Origin: Beroe forskalii
Lineage: Eukaryota > Ctenophora > Nuda > Beroida > Beroidae
Reading direction: 5' to 3'
DNA: 64,000 nt
Assembly (NCBI GenBank): GCA_011033025.1
Contig: WFMF01000030.1
Location: forward strand, 822,193-886,192
Of the stretch, positions 1 through 11,091 are shown one piece after another. How positions within the stretch are numbered: position 1 is the stretch's first letter; every line of letters begins with the position of its first letter. A program made the translations under genes and the position numbers. Below the pieces are notes generated by a model. That model saw nothing but the letters and a program-made list of their open reading frames with translations. It ran no database searches and was not told the origin of the DNA.

Positions 1-580
1 CTCATGCGTCATAACTTCACTCACTTTTTCTGCCACCAGTACTTCGAACATAACTATCCCTGTCACCAGTGCATCAGACCTGACTATTTGTGACACCAGA
101 GTTCATCGGACCTGACAATCCCAGAGACCAGAAAGCCGTTGATCCGGCCTGATGTCCTCTGCCACCAATAATTCAGAACTTGACTCAATATTTCTGACAC
201 CAGTTCATGTAAACCCCTGTCACCAGACAGCAGTACATCAGACCTGACTATTTGTTCATCTAACCTGGCTAGACCAGACACCATAACAATGTACCGGGGG
301 TTCCCTGACACCAGTGCAGCGAATACGAATTGACTGCAGTACCTATATCAGTGGATTTCACCTGACCTTCTCTGACACCAATACAACGGACCATGGCTCA
401 CTATATCTCTGACATTGAGTTCATCGAACTTAAACATCTTTTCAGACGCCAGTTCATCAGACCTGGCTATTTCTTACGCAATTAAATCAGATCTGACTAT
501 TTCTAGAGCCATTACTTCAGATCTGACTATCTCTGAATCCAGTACATCAGACCTGACTTTTGTTGACACCAGTGCATTGA
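1..580. repeat. degenerate minisatellite, ~30-bp unit
   Basis: Phrases such as GACACCAGT and CATCAGACCTGACTAT recur every few tens of bases with substitutions and small indels from the first base to about 580. Open frames here are by-products of the repeat and resemble no protein. The array may continue upstream of the window. Confidence 0.75.
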
Positions 581-779
581 ACCCCTGCAAATTGATACCT
601 GAGGCACGTGAGCAAGGAAGTGAAAGCATGAATGCAAACATTTCATCCCTTTTTGGAGCGGAACAAAATGGGAAGTTGGCCTTGCCATGAACCAGACACC
701 TTCTCGATAAGACCGAAGGCTATTGCACACGATGTGTGATGCAGGACTGTGAGTCTGAATCAATATATCACTGTACTCA

Positions 780-950
780 TATGTGGACGTCCACAAATGT
801 GGACACTAAGTGTCCCCATGTGTGGACGTCCACATACGTGGACACTCATTGTCAACATACGGGGACGTCCACATACGTGGACAGTCAGTGTCCACGTATG
901 TGGACGTCCACATTTGTGGACACACTATGACCACGTTTGTGGACATCAAT
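780..950. repeat. tandem array of the palindrome GTGGACGTCCAC
   Basis: About four units of roughly 40 bp, each containing the self-complementary core GTGGACGTCCAC or a one-base variant, alternate with the motif ACGTGGACACTCA. Every unit can form a hairpin and the whole array reads similarly on both strands, which explains the overlapping open frames in both directions. Confidence 0.8.
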
Positions 951-1844
951 ATTATATTGGATGTCAATCCGAATAAATCAATGCCATTACAATATAATTG
1001 GTGTTTCAAAGTTATTCACTCTATTGACAAATATACCATGGTGTTTTTGGGCATATAAAGGGTAAATTTCTCGAGTTTTATGTAACAGAACATTCCTAGT
1101 TGCTAGCTTCAGAGTTATGCAAAAATCAATTGTGGCTTTGAAATGCAAGATTAACACGTGTTTTGAATCGTAGTAAATTATGACAAAGTTGAAAAAAGTT
1201 CGAACTATCCCTCTCAAAAATATTCAAACATTCAATTCCGCGTAAATTATCGGAAATAAATGAATAAGAAGGTTGGTAGAAACTTAGAAAAGAAGAAACT
1301 GCAATGAAAAACGTAACTTCTATAACACACAATCACGGTCTAGATAGCAGAGCAAACGCAGGACGTACAGAAATAAATTGCCTATTCGAGAACTGAAAAA
1401 CTCGAGACTTTATAAAACCTCTTATCTTTTCTTATCTAACGTGATACTTACTCTGAAATCTCAAAACATAAGAACTTATTTTTAATTACCCTGAGCACAG
1501 CACTTGCCCATTCAGAGCGTGCAATTTATTTCATTTATTGTTATCTCAGTAAATTGGAAGGTCGTGATCTTGGGGTTCCTTTGAGTTAGTGGTCACGTCC
1601 GCGTCTGTAGGTGAAGTGCCAATATCATGTTTGAAAAGATGAATTAATGAATTTCCTTGGAGATAAAATGTGCAATGCGGTTTAAGAAATGCCAGGCTCC
1701 TTCCGAGCTGTTGACTGACCAGTAACAACGCAAAGACCGAGTCATGTGATTTGATGCGGCTCATTTCATTGGTTATCAGGTTATCAGACTTACGATAATT
1801 AAGGTGCCCGTCTAGTAACTGGAATTCAGCCGTTGATACTAAAA

Positions 1845-2300
1845 GCAGGAACCACCCGAATCCATCCCGACCCACCGGATTTAGCCTCGCGGCCACCCGA
1901 ATACACCAAATCCACCTGAAACCACCTGAACTCCTCTGAAACCACCAGAACCCACCCGAAACTTCCAAAAACTCAAACTTTGGGTGGGTTCGCATGGTTC
2001 TGCTTGTTTCGGGTGGGTTCAGGTGGTTTCGAGTGGTTTCACTCGAACCTGCCAGAACCATTATGAACCCATCTGTGCTCGTTTCGGGTTGGGTTCGGGT
2101 GAGTTCGGGCAATTTTCATACTTTGATGAAAAAAGCAAAGTTTCAGGTGGGTTCGGGTTGGTTTCGGGTGGGTCTAGGTGGGTTCAGATCGGTTTGGATG
2201 GTTTCAGGTGGATTTGGTGGTTTTGGGTTGGTTCAAGTGGTTTCGGGTGGTTTCAAAGCTAAATCAGGTGGGTTTGTGATGGGTTTGGTGGATTCGGGAA
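1845..2300. repeat. inverted GGTGGGTTCGGG simple repeat
   Basis: From 1845 to about 1975 the plus strand reads as ACCACCCGAA-type units. From about 1981 to 2300 it reads as the complement, GGTGGGTTCGGG/GGTGGTTTC. The two halves could fold on each other as a large imperfect hairpin. The matching stretch in copy B lies near 33970-34350. No gene is seen. Confidence 0.75.
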
Positions 2301-3082
2301 GATCCTGCTTGTAAGCGTTTAGTATCGACGGAATTACACGTTATCTAGTTTAGCATTCCTCTACTATAATTCTCATAGGTGGGTTCATGTATTGAATCGT
2401 GTTATTAAACGCCAGCTAGCAGGCGTGTAGACTGTTATGGGTCCTGTATAAAAAACAACACTTGTTTGGACTCAAGTCGTTCTTTTTATTGATCTTGAAT
2501 GATCTGTTGAACTGTATGGAACTTGGTAATGGGTTACGATGATTGCAGCAACAATTTAGGGATTGGACACTTTGGACACTATCCTTTTATCACAAAATAT
2601 CAACATATCAGTACTGTAAAGCTGACTGACTGTCTTTTAACAAGATGCGAGATAAGCTAAGAATCTGGCGTCCTGTAAGCGCTCAGAAAGTAATCTCAGG
2701 GTGACAACAATTAAGAATCATTCTGAAATTTTGAGCTGCGAGGCGCCACATACGATCACGGATACTGTTAAATCAGTACCTATCTCGCACATAAAAAGAG
2801 CCGTTATGTGGCTATTTTCGAAGGCGTTCTCTGAACTCACGACATGTACGATCTCGAAACCGGGGTGCGAGGAAGCGATTGAATAATAGGCAATCACATT
2901 CATGATTTTATGCTTTATGTCACATGCTAACGCGTGCAATAGCGTGTGCTTAGAATAGTAGATTGACCAGCGCTTTGTTTGCCAAAGAACAACGGCTTGT
3001 AAAGTAGGTAATACCTTGTCGTTCCATGAAACCGTAGAAATTCGTGTGTTATTAACTTATTAACTTATTAACGTTTTTTCAG

Positions 3083-3170
3083 GTGGTGTAGCAAGATTAC
3101 GCCAAAGGGCCCTATTGAAGTTAGGGGGCAGTATCTTGTGGAGATAACAGATGCAACTTACATGGCAAAG
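3083..3170 (+). pseudogene. UBE2O: orphan duplicate of UBE2O exon 13
   Basis: These 88 bases are identical to the UBE2O exon at 34635-34722. The TTTTTTCAG acceptor and GTATGG donor are also kept. The encoded peptide starts WCSKITPKGP and ends DATYMAK. None of the exons that should flank it are present: downstream is a 12-bp minisatellite and upstream is simple repeat. It is therefore a stray exon carried by the segmental duplication, not part of a second intact gene in this window. Confidence 0.9.
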
Positions 3171-3339
3171 GTATGGATTCTCAAGTAGTCACTTAGTAAT
3201 AAACTTATCGTTTATAAGGTAGTTCCTCTCTTGAAACAATAAGTAAAGTGCACTATTCATATGTTAGTAAGGTGGTCAGTGGTCACTCCTTACTTTTCAA
3301 GACTTTAAGATACCTGACAGGATTTGTTGCAGTATTTTC

Positions 3340-3610
3340 TGCAGGATAAAAGTTTGAGGATTAGAGATTTAGAATTACAGAATTTGCTACAGGATTGTCT
3401 ACAGGATTTGCTACAGGAATTACTACAGTATTTGCTATAGAAATTACTACAGGATTTGCAACAGGATTTGCTACAGGAATTACTTCAGGAATTACTACAG
3501 GATTTGCTGCAGGTCGCAGGATTGTCTACCGGATGGTCTACAGGAATAACTACAGGATTTGTCACTGGAATAACTTCAGGATTTGCTACAGGAATTACCA
3601 CAGCATTGAT
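3340..3610. repeat. 12-bp minisatellite (AGGATTTGCTAC-type)
   Basis: AGGATTTGCTAC, AGGAATTACTAC and related dodecamers run in tandem for about 250 bp. A small trace of the same motif occurs at 34855-34885 beside UBE2O exon 14, so the array appears to have expanded from sequence inside the segmental duplication. Confidence 0.85.
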
Positions 3611-3689
3611 AGCAGCCAGAATGTAAGGAATTTGTGACATTGGCTTATTTATACATCATTTTTTCAAAAAGGTTATAATGCCAATCTTT

Positions 3690-4860
3690 TCACATAAAAA
3701 GTTAGTTTGGACATCTGTGGTGACCAAAAAAACTTTTTTGAACATGATATTACCTTATTTGTGGCAACTGTGAGGTTAAATATGAGGCTGATTTGAGCAA
3801 AAAATGCCTTATTTCACAGCTTTTGGCCATTTAATGCATCAAAGGAGTGTTTTAGTCCTCCAAAAGTATTTTTTTCTTGATGTGGAGGTCAAAATCCACC
3901 TTTAAGGTCAAAATTTAGGAATTTGTGACCTTGCGTTGTCGATTTGAGGCTAACACAAAATCCAATTTTTTGATAAAAACATGGGAAGGAAGACACTTAT
4001 CCTCACCTGAGATCTGCCAACAAATCCTAATGAGTAAAATTTTGATTTTAGGTGATCTTAGACAGTTTCAGCTTCATTTTGGTAACAAGAATATGTCTTT
4101 ACTTGCTTTTGTTGCTGTTTTGAGGCTAAATTTTGTCACGACATCTCAAAAACCTGGATTTTACCGTTTTTAGCCACTTCAAACATCAAAGAAGTGTTTG
4201 AGTCCTCCCAAAGTTATCAGTCTCAATCAAAAGGTCAAAATATACTTCCTTGGTCAAATTTGGGAGTTTTTGACCTTGCGTTGTCCATTGAGGCTAAAAA
4301 ATGGCCTGAATTTTTTTGATAAAATCCACGGGAGGAAGTCACTTAACCTCTCCTGAGAGCCACCAATCCATCCCATTGTGAAAATTTGGGTTTGAGGTGA
4401 TTCTAGACAGTTTCAGCTTCATTTTGCCATCAAGAATCTGTTTTCATTGGCTTTTGTTGCTGTCTTGAGGCTAAAACTGTGTCGCGACATCTGAAAACCT
4501 GGATTTTACAGTTTTTAGCCATTTTAACCTCATGGAGGTGCTTCAGTCCTCTTAAAGAAATGTAATCTTAATCAAGAGGTCAGAATATACTTCCTTGGTT
4601 CAAATTTGGGAGTTTTTGACCTTGGCGTTGTTCATTTGAGGCAAAAACAAGGCCAAAATTTTAAGATGAAATTCCCGGAGGACATCGCTTAACCTCACCT
4701 GAGAGCCACAAATTCATCCCATTGTGCAAAATTTTGGTTTGAGGTGATCCTTGACAGTTTCAGCTTCATCTTGGTAACAAAAATATGTTTTCATTGGCTT
4801 CTGTTGTGTTCTTGAGGCTAAATTTGTGTCGCGACATCCGAAAACCCGGTTTTCAGAAAA
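3690..4860. repeat. tandem satellite, three-plus units of ~341 bp
   Basis: Landmarks such as TTTAGCCATTT...AAGAAGTGTTTGAGTCCTCC recur at about 3827, 4168 and 4511, a period of roughly 341-343 bp. GGTGATTCTAGACAGTTTCAGC and TTGACCTTGCGTTG recur in step. Units are diverged from each other. No coding potential is seen. Confidence 0.85.
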
Positions 4861-5650
4861 TGGGCCTAAGATTAACCCCTGAGGGACAACATAAAGAGGT
4901 AGGACCAGTTTAATGCCACCAACTTGTAGCCACCATGGGTCTTAGTCTTAGTAAAACGGCCAAGGTCGGTTTAAGCCTCCTATTGTGATTCCTGAGGGCG
5001 CCTCCCCGGACATTGACTGTCATGAATCATGATCCCTTAGGTGAGTGGCGGCCTCTTCTCTCTGCAGACTAATGTTACCGTTTACCAACATAGCGTAATT
5101 TACTGCGATGTTGAGTTGTGAGTGGTGCTGACGTGGGATCAGTTATTGAGTAGTAAATTGTGCTTTCTTTGGCAAGAACGGTTAATGTCATGGTGGCAGA
5201 ACTCTGAAAGTTACCATTCCCATGATGGGTTTTTGCTCAAAGGAGTTGGCTTAAATACCTAAATAGAAAACTTTAAATTCCCAAATGTGACTGACAGGAT
5301 CATGCGAGATTTCGCGCGGTGAGCGAGACCGCTTAAATGCTTCTGCAAGATTTGATTATTTTACCGCTAACGTAATCATGTCATAAAATTCCCATGATTG
5401 AGACGCCGTTATTTCGCCGAACTACTTTGGCTTCTTGTCATTAGCTCCTGGTTATATACCTTGACCCCTGAAACGAAATGCTTTCAAATGAAAATCTCTC
5501 AATTTATTCCCTAACTCGATTGGAAATTTACCAGGATGTTTAAAGAGCATATTTACTGCCGCATGAACGCCACTTGGTTTATTTAGAATTATGGGTAATT
5601 ATATATCTGAAACTTAATTAGCAGAAACTTTAAAGATCTTATTAACTATC
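4860..5650. other. no gene recognised
   Basis: Unique-looking AT-rich sequence with no convincing open frame, RNA gene or repeat that I can see. Confidence 0.4.
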
Positions 5651-5654
5651 GGTG

Positions 5655-5885
5655 TTCAAATTATGATCCCAAATTCCCAGGCTGGTATCCCAGTGTAAAG
5701 AACAGAAGACTCTGACACAGTGGTCGACCGGGGGCAGGATCTCAGCCGGGGCCGGGGCCGGGGCCGGGGATGGAGATTCAGGCCGGGGCCGGGGCCGGGG
5801 AAGACTTCTGAAATTTCTACCGGGGCCGGGGCCGGGGAACTGTAAATTCGGCTGGGGCCGGGGCGAGGCCGGGGATTTATGACCA
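5655..5885. repeat. GGGGCC hexanucleotide arrays plus one 50-bp unit
   Basis: One unit of the CCAGGCTGGTATCCCAGTGT repeat (5677-5712) is followed by runs of GGCCGGGGCCGGGGCC between about 5742 and 5880. The same two sequence types are next to each other again at 8725-9170. The G-rich strand has clear G-quadruplex potential. Confidence 0.85.
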
Positions 5886-5959
5886 AAGTTATGTAAAGAA
5901 AATTGGGGCTTCAGATAGAAGTGGAATCATAAATATGCACATGAAAAACTGATTTAAAA

Positions 5960-6600
5960 AATCACTGAAATTCAATGATATTATGTAGGGGTCTGAGGCG
6001 GCAGTCTCTACTCCCAAGATGCCATGAGGCCTGAGCAAAAAGAATTATCGTTTTTCGAGTTGAAATACTAAAGAGGCCGCCTCTTCAGTATTTCAACTCG
6101 AGATTTTTCGTATTTTTCAATGAATCTGGCCATAGCTTAATCAAGAACTGTCCCTTGAACTAATTAATTAAATGGTGTATGGGGTCTGTGGGGCAGCAGC
6201 CCCCAGAAGCCAGGAAGACCTAAGGAAAAATAACAACCCCCTTTTAGTATAATCAAATCAATTTCTCGTATTTTTAAACAAATCTGGTCAAGAAAGTCGA
6301 AGACAGTCATTGAAATTCAATGATATACAAAGGTCTAGGGGCAGCAGCCCCCAGAATGCAGAAGAACTCAGAAAACGTAATAATCGCATTTTTGGTATTT
6401 TTAATTTCACATATTTTACAAAGAATCTGATCGTTCAAGGAAAATCAAGAGCGACACTGAAATTCAATGATAAGATCATAGGGGTCTGGGGTGACAGCCC
6501 CCAGAAGCCCGACAACCTTGAGCGCATAAGTATCCAAATCGCCTTTTATATTTCAACTCGATTCTCGTATTTTTCAAAATAAAATCGGCCAAAGCAAAAT
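5960..6600. repeat. dispersed-tandem ~150-bp repeat with GGCAGCAGCCCCCAG core
   Basis: The series AATTCAATGATAT...GGGGTCTG...CAGCCCCCAGAA...GCC appears at about 5970, 6175, 6315 and 6468, and once more at 6943 inside the fold-back element below. The core GGGGCAGCAGCCCCC is itself a small hairpin. The family is unknown to me. No protein evidence. Confidence 0.7.
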
Positions 6601-6604
6601 AAAG

Positions 6605-8115
6605 ACTTACGACATTCAACTTTTCAATAGGCCGTTCAAGACGCATACTTACCTACATTTTAATACTTGAAATTGTGGGGAAAATTAAACTCAGCTGATT
6701 TTGGTATCTATCGACTTCTAAAATCCACCCCAGACCCGCATCTATCATCGAATTTAACTTTGTGCTTCCTTTGCATCAACGAGACAGTAAACACGTTTAA
6801 AATGAATAAAAATACTGTTTTAAAAGGCAAAATACTATTTTAAATACTATTGAATACATTGAGGCATCTATTTTATCAGCATCATTAAACTAAACATTTG
6901 GTTTTCTGGAGGTTGTCGCCAACAGGGTACTTGAAACTGATATTCAATGATATGCAGGGTCTGGGCCGGAAGGCCCAAAAGCCAGATAACTCGTTCAGAT
7001 AGGAATATAGGTATAGGTCGGTCCTGAAGAAAGATCAAGAATGGAACCTTAATAATGTTTCAAGTACCCTGTTGGCGACAACCTCCAGAAACCAAATGTT
7101 TAGTTTAATGATGCTGATAAAATAGATACCTCAATACTCAATAGTATTTAAAATAGTATTTTGCCTTTTTAAAAACAGTATTTTTATGTACTTTAGAAGC
7201 GTAAGACGAACACGCAGACATTATAAAGCCCTGCGCGAGCAGGGCTTTATAATATTTAAATGTCGACAGCGAAGCTGGAGACGTTTAAATGATTTAGAGT
7301 GCGAGGCGAAGCGAAGCTGAGCCGAGTGCTCTAAATCACATTTCTGCGGTGAGTCTGAGCTTCTAAAGTACTATAGTAGTCGAACGGTGTACACATGACA
7401 CACCCTGTACACAACAAGCACACATTACCTTATATGGTAATGCTTGTTTACACATAACTAAAAAGCGCATAACTCAGCCGTTTTTTGAGCAATTTTGATC
7501 AAATTTTCAGGATATTACGGGCAAGATATGATCAATATAATCCTGACATATAGCTAACATTTTTGACCTTCAGAAATTGAGATATGACAAATAAACCGTG
7601 GTTTTGTTTTAAAGTTACCGCTTAACGACTGGCTTTTCGGTCATAACTCCGCTTCTGGAGCTCAAAAATGAATCTAAACTTCACTGAGATGTTGCTTTTA
7701 TCTAGCTCTAAATATCCTGAAAGTTTCATCAAGTTTGCTCAAAAAACCTCGGAGATATGCACATTTTTGTAACGCAAAAGCAAAGGTCGCATAGATTTAC
7801 ATTATAATGTTGTGTCATAACAGACACATGATATAAAACGCGCGGGAAACACGACTCTACACATATAGTACTACCTTTTAAATCGATCAAAACTTGTCGT
7901 GAGACTACTATATTCATTTTAAACGTGTTTACTGTCTCGTTGATGCAAAGGAAGCACAAAAGTTAAATTCGATGATAGATGCGGGTCTGGGGTGGATTTT
8001 AGAAGTCGATAGATACCAAAATCAGCTGAGTTTAATTTTCCCTTCAATTTCAAGTATTAAAATGTAGGTAAGTATGCGTCTTGAACGGCCTATTGAAAAG
8101 TTGAATGTCGTAAGT
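6605..8115. mobile_element. fold-back DNA element with ~330-bp inverted ends, interrupted by a later insertion
   Basis: The left arm 6605-6937 is an inverted copy of two right-hand blocks, 7056-7191 and 7912-8115. Outer ends read ACTTACGACATTCAAC on the left and its complement on the right. The right arm is split by about 720 bp (7192-7911) that the left arm lacks, so that piece was inserted after the arms formed. The central 6938-7055 holds a copy of the ~150-bp repeat. No transposase frame is seen, so it is non-autonomous. Confidence 0.8.
7190..7371. mobile_element. small inverted-repeat element inside the larger fold-back element
   Basis: It is bounded by TACTTTAGAAGC and its complement GCTTCTAAAGTA. 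The interior contains AAAGCCCTGC/GCAGGGCTTT and further short GC-rich hairpins. It occupies the left part of the insertion that splits the right arm of the 6605-8115 element, so it is a nested insertion. It has no open frame. Confidence 0.65.
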
Positions 8116-8724
8116 ATTAGAAATATCATTTGATAGAAAAATATAGGTATATTGTTAACGAAATTCGCAAATTTTCATCTAAAAAAGCAAATATTAAAGG
8201 GATGGTATAGTTTTGGGCGCAAAAATAGATTTTGTTTATTTTAGCCTGAATGTTACCGAAATATCATATAAACAAGTATGTGATGTGTTTCATTCCACGA
8301 TATGCGCCCTGTGACCACTAATTAATAGATTTGTAACGGAAAATTTATCATACATTATACATAACCGCAAGCCGAGAAGGCATAGGCTCCACCTTTCAAT
8401 ATACCTAAGGTGATATCGCGCTCATTAATTGCATCATTGTGGCGGAACCACAAATGTGTATGCAACAAAATGATATTTGGCATGTCCATAATTGATTGGA
8501 GAACCATAATCCTTACATAATTTTTGTCAAAAACATTAAGTTTCACATGATAACCTCAAAGCATCCATGTGCCTTTTCGGAGCAAATATTACAGCCTTAA
8601 TTGAGTTATTCCAGGGCGTGTTTGTACAAACAAACGTGTAGAACCTTATTAGAGGTCATGAAGTAGCTATTTTTACCGGAATAAGATAAAATTAGAAATT
8701 TGCATCTGAAAACTTTACCATCCT
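8116..8724. other. no gene recognised
   Basis: AT-rich sequence. I see no convincing gene or repeat. Confidence 0.35.
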
Positions 8725-9175
8725 TTAAATCCCCGGCCAATTCCCCGGTAAAATCACGATTTTAGGCCGGGGCCGGGGTTTAAAAATTCGGCCGGGGCCG
8801 GGACTGGCCGGGGCCCCGGTCTCTTCCTCAATTTTGGCCGGGGCCGGGAAGAGCCGGGGGCAGCGATTATGGCCGGGGCCGGGACCGGGGCCGGGGCCCC
8901 GGTCGACCCCTGCTCTGACACCAAATACCCAGGCTGGTATCCCAGTGTAAGGAACAGAAGACTCTGATCTCAAATTCCCAGGCTGGTATCCGAGTGTAAA
9001 GAACAGGAGACTCTGACATCAAATTCCCAGGCTGGTATCCTAGTGTAAAGAACAGAAGACTCTGACACCAAATGCCCAGGGTGGTATCCCAGTGTAAAGA
9101 ACAGAAAACTCTGACACCAAATTCCCAGGCTGGTATCCCAGTGCAAGGAACAGAAGACTCTGATCTCTCTGACAT
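8725..9175. repeat. GGGGCC array followed by five tandem ~50-bp units
   Basis: GGCCGGGGCC blocks run from about 8765 to 8905. They are followed by repeated units containing CCAGGCTGGTATCCCAGTGT and ACAGAAGACTCTGA at roughly 50-bp spacing to about 9165. There are no unique spacers, so this is not a CRISPR-like array. The frames across it are repeat artefacts. Confidence 0.85.
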
Positions 9176-11062
9176 CAGCGCTAGGTGCCCTCCATCTCCA
9201 TCCCTCGCCACTCAGGGTTGACCAAGCTCTCAGCACCCTCTTTGGGACTTCCAAACGGAACCTTCTAGAACTTAACTTTGCTGTCGGTGAGCATTCACTC
9301 AAAGCAATGAGCACGTGATCTCATCTTCATGCGACCATATTGCTTTGTTCTAAATAGTTCGATGTTTGTTCCAAATAGTTCGATTAACCTGCAGGCTGCA
9401 GTTAATGTTGGCAGTTTCAGACTTGATTTTACTTCCTGTACAATTCTTAGGATAAAAAAACCATCTCCAGGCAAGACACTGGCAGTGCTATCCTCGGGTC
9501 CTGGGTCCCAGCCTACAATTCCAGACATGTTGGTTAACTTGGTGCAGACTACCTCCACCCACGAGAATACCTTCACTCAGTGAGTCATTTATTTTTTTTC
9601 TTCGGAGCAGCAAACCAATCCCGTAACATGTCTTATCTTAAAATTGGCACTCTCAATATAGAAGAAAAACGACCCCCTTTGTTGGGATTTTGCCAAAAAT
9701 GACAGCTTAGCTAAAAGTGTGTGTCTCGTATTCAAGTTATGCGTACTTATATTAAGGGCAAATTGGTTTCTGATAGAGGAGAACGCCAGCTACCAGTAGG
9801 TTTTTAACCCATGTTTTTCCTAGGCGAAGTTATTACTTCGTCTGAGGCTATAATTACGGCGCGCGCGCGAGGGTCTTGTTTAATAAATTCACAAGAAGGC
9901 CTCTGTTTCCTGCGACATAAACGGTCCTTCATATCTGAAAATGGATGGAGTGTGAATTAAATTATTATCTAGGTTTGAGGGTTGAATCTGATTGCATATA
10001 CTTTGGTATAATAGCCGTCTAAGCCAAGAGGCAGATTTAGGTCATGAAATTAATATTTACAGATTATGATATCTCTAATATAATTTCGCAACCTCTGTTG
10101 TTTGTGCGTAACGGCGGAAACATCTTCGGAACGCGCGCGCATTACGATTTGTGCGGGTAACCATGGTGACACGTGCACGGAGAATTGCGCGCGCGCTCAT
10201 TTCTATTAATGGTGTTTTGATTACGTTGCGATTGGCGATCTCTAATATAACTTTTGAACGGATCGGGGGTTTTTGGTGCGGTAAGAAGTATTTGGTGAAT
10301 TTGAAATTTGCGAACGAGGTGCTGCGTAGCAGCGCCGAGTGAGCTGTGTATTTGCGGGCCCAACGGGCCTGCTAGTCTTATATATAATTTCGTAAGAGCA
10401 CGTGAATTATGTCTGTCTGTGCGGGCGCACATTTTAAATTTGAGCTTGCCAAGTAAATATCAAGAGAAACGAATGCAAAGATGCGCATAATGGTACCGTT
10501 GCTATGGAAACCGATTTTTCGCACGTGCAGATTATGATCAGTTCTATGCGAGTGCTTTCTATTACGCTACGAAGGTTTAATGCTGTGCTGTAGTTTTTGA
10601 AAATTTTTGACGTTTCCTTAACTTTAAATTCCTTAACTTTAAGTAACTGCAATTGTGAAATTAACCGTTAAGGTTACAAGGTGTGCACAATTCAATCGAG
10701 TCGAATGTAGGTGTAGCAGATTTCGAAGACAGTTCCTGGCCTGTGAACAAAACAAAATTATCCAATGTCAGTGTCAGTAGGAGAATCAGTTGTCAGAATT
10801 AACATCATCTTGCAATCAAAATGGAACGTTGGAACAAAACTCACATGGTTTAGCACGTCTAAGACTAACCGACGAATTCGATCTATTTTCACTCTGCTCC
10901 TTCATAAAGTTTTTTTGAATATTTGATTTTTGAACATATCTTTTGGTGCGGTAAAAAGTATCCAATCAATTTGAATGGCAGTGTTCAAAACTTGCGAACG
11001 AGGTGCTGCGTAGCAGCGCCGAGTGAGCTGTGTGTATGCAGGCCCAGCGGGCCTGCTAGTTT
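9176..11062. other. non-coding region with a repeated ~70-bp GC-rich tail
   Basis: No protein family is recognised. Two copies of a segment containing GCGAACGAGGTGCTGCGTAG and ending GGGCCTGCTAGT lie at about 10310-10375 and 10990-11062. Similarity extends upstream over TTTTGGTGCGGTAA-AAGTAT. They look like two insertions of one short repeat family. The second ends about 30 bp from the stop of the kinase gene. Confidence 0.55.
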
Positions 11063-11091
11063 ACAATAAAATCCGATCAACACCAAATATA

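Larger units (their letters stand above)
1055..3330. repeat. segmental duplication, copy A (partner 33178-34860)
   Basis: The block beginning TATAAAGGGTAAATTTCTCG matches 33178 onward at high identity. It includes the same long non-coding stretch, the same GGGTGGTTTC-type simple repeat, and an identical 88-bp UBE2O exon with its splice sites. Copy A carries about 500 bp (roughly 2290-2805) absent from copy B. Similarity fades around 3330. Both copies have the same orientation and lie about 32 kb apart. Copy B is the working one because it sits between matching UBE2O exons. Confidence 0.9.

Noticed and set aside
1546-2314. Open frames rich in Pro/Thr or Gly/Phe
   Set aside because: By-products of the GGTGGGTTCGGG simple repeat on both strands.
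8905-9175. Regularly spaced repeats resembling a CRISPR array
   Set aside because: The units are contiguous and diverged, with no unique spacers, and the genome is eukaryotic.
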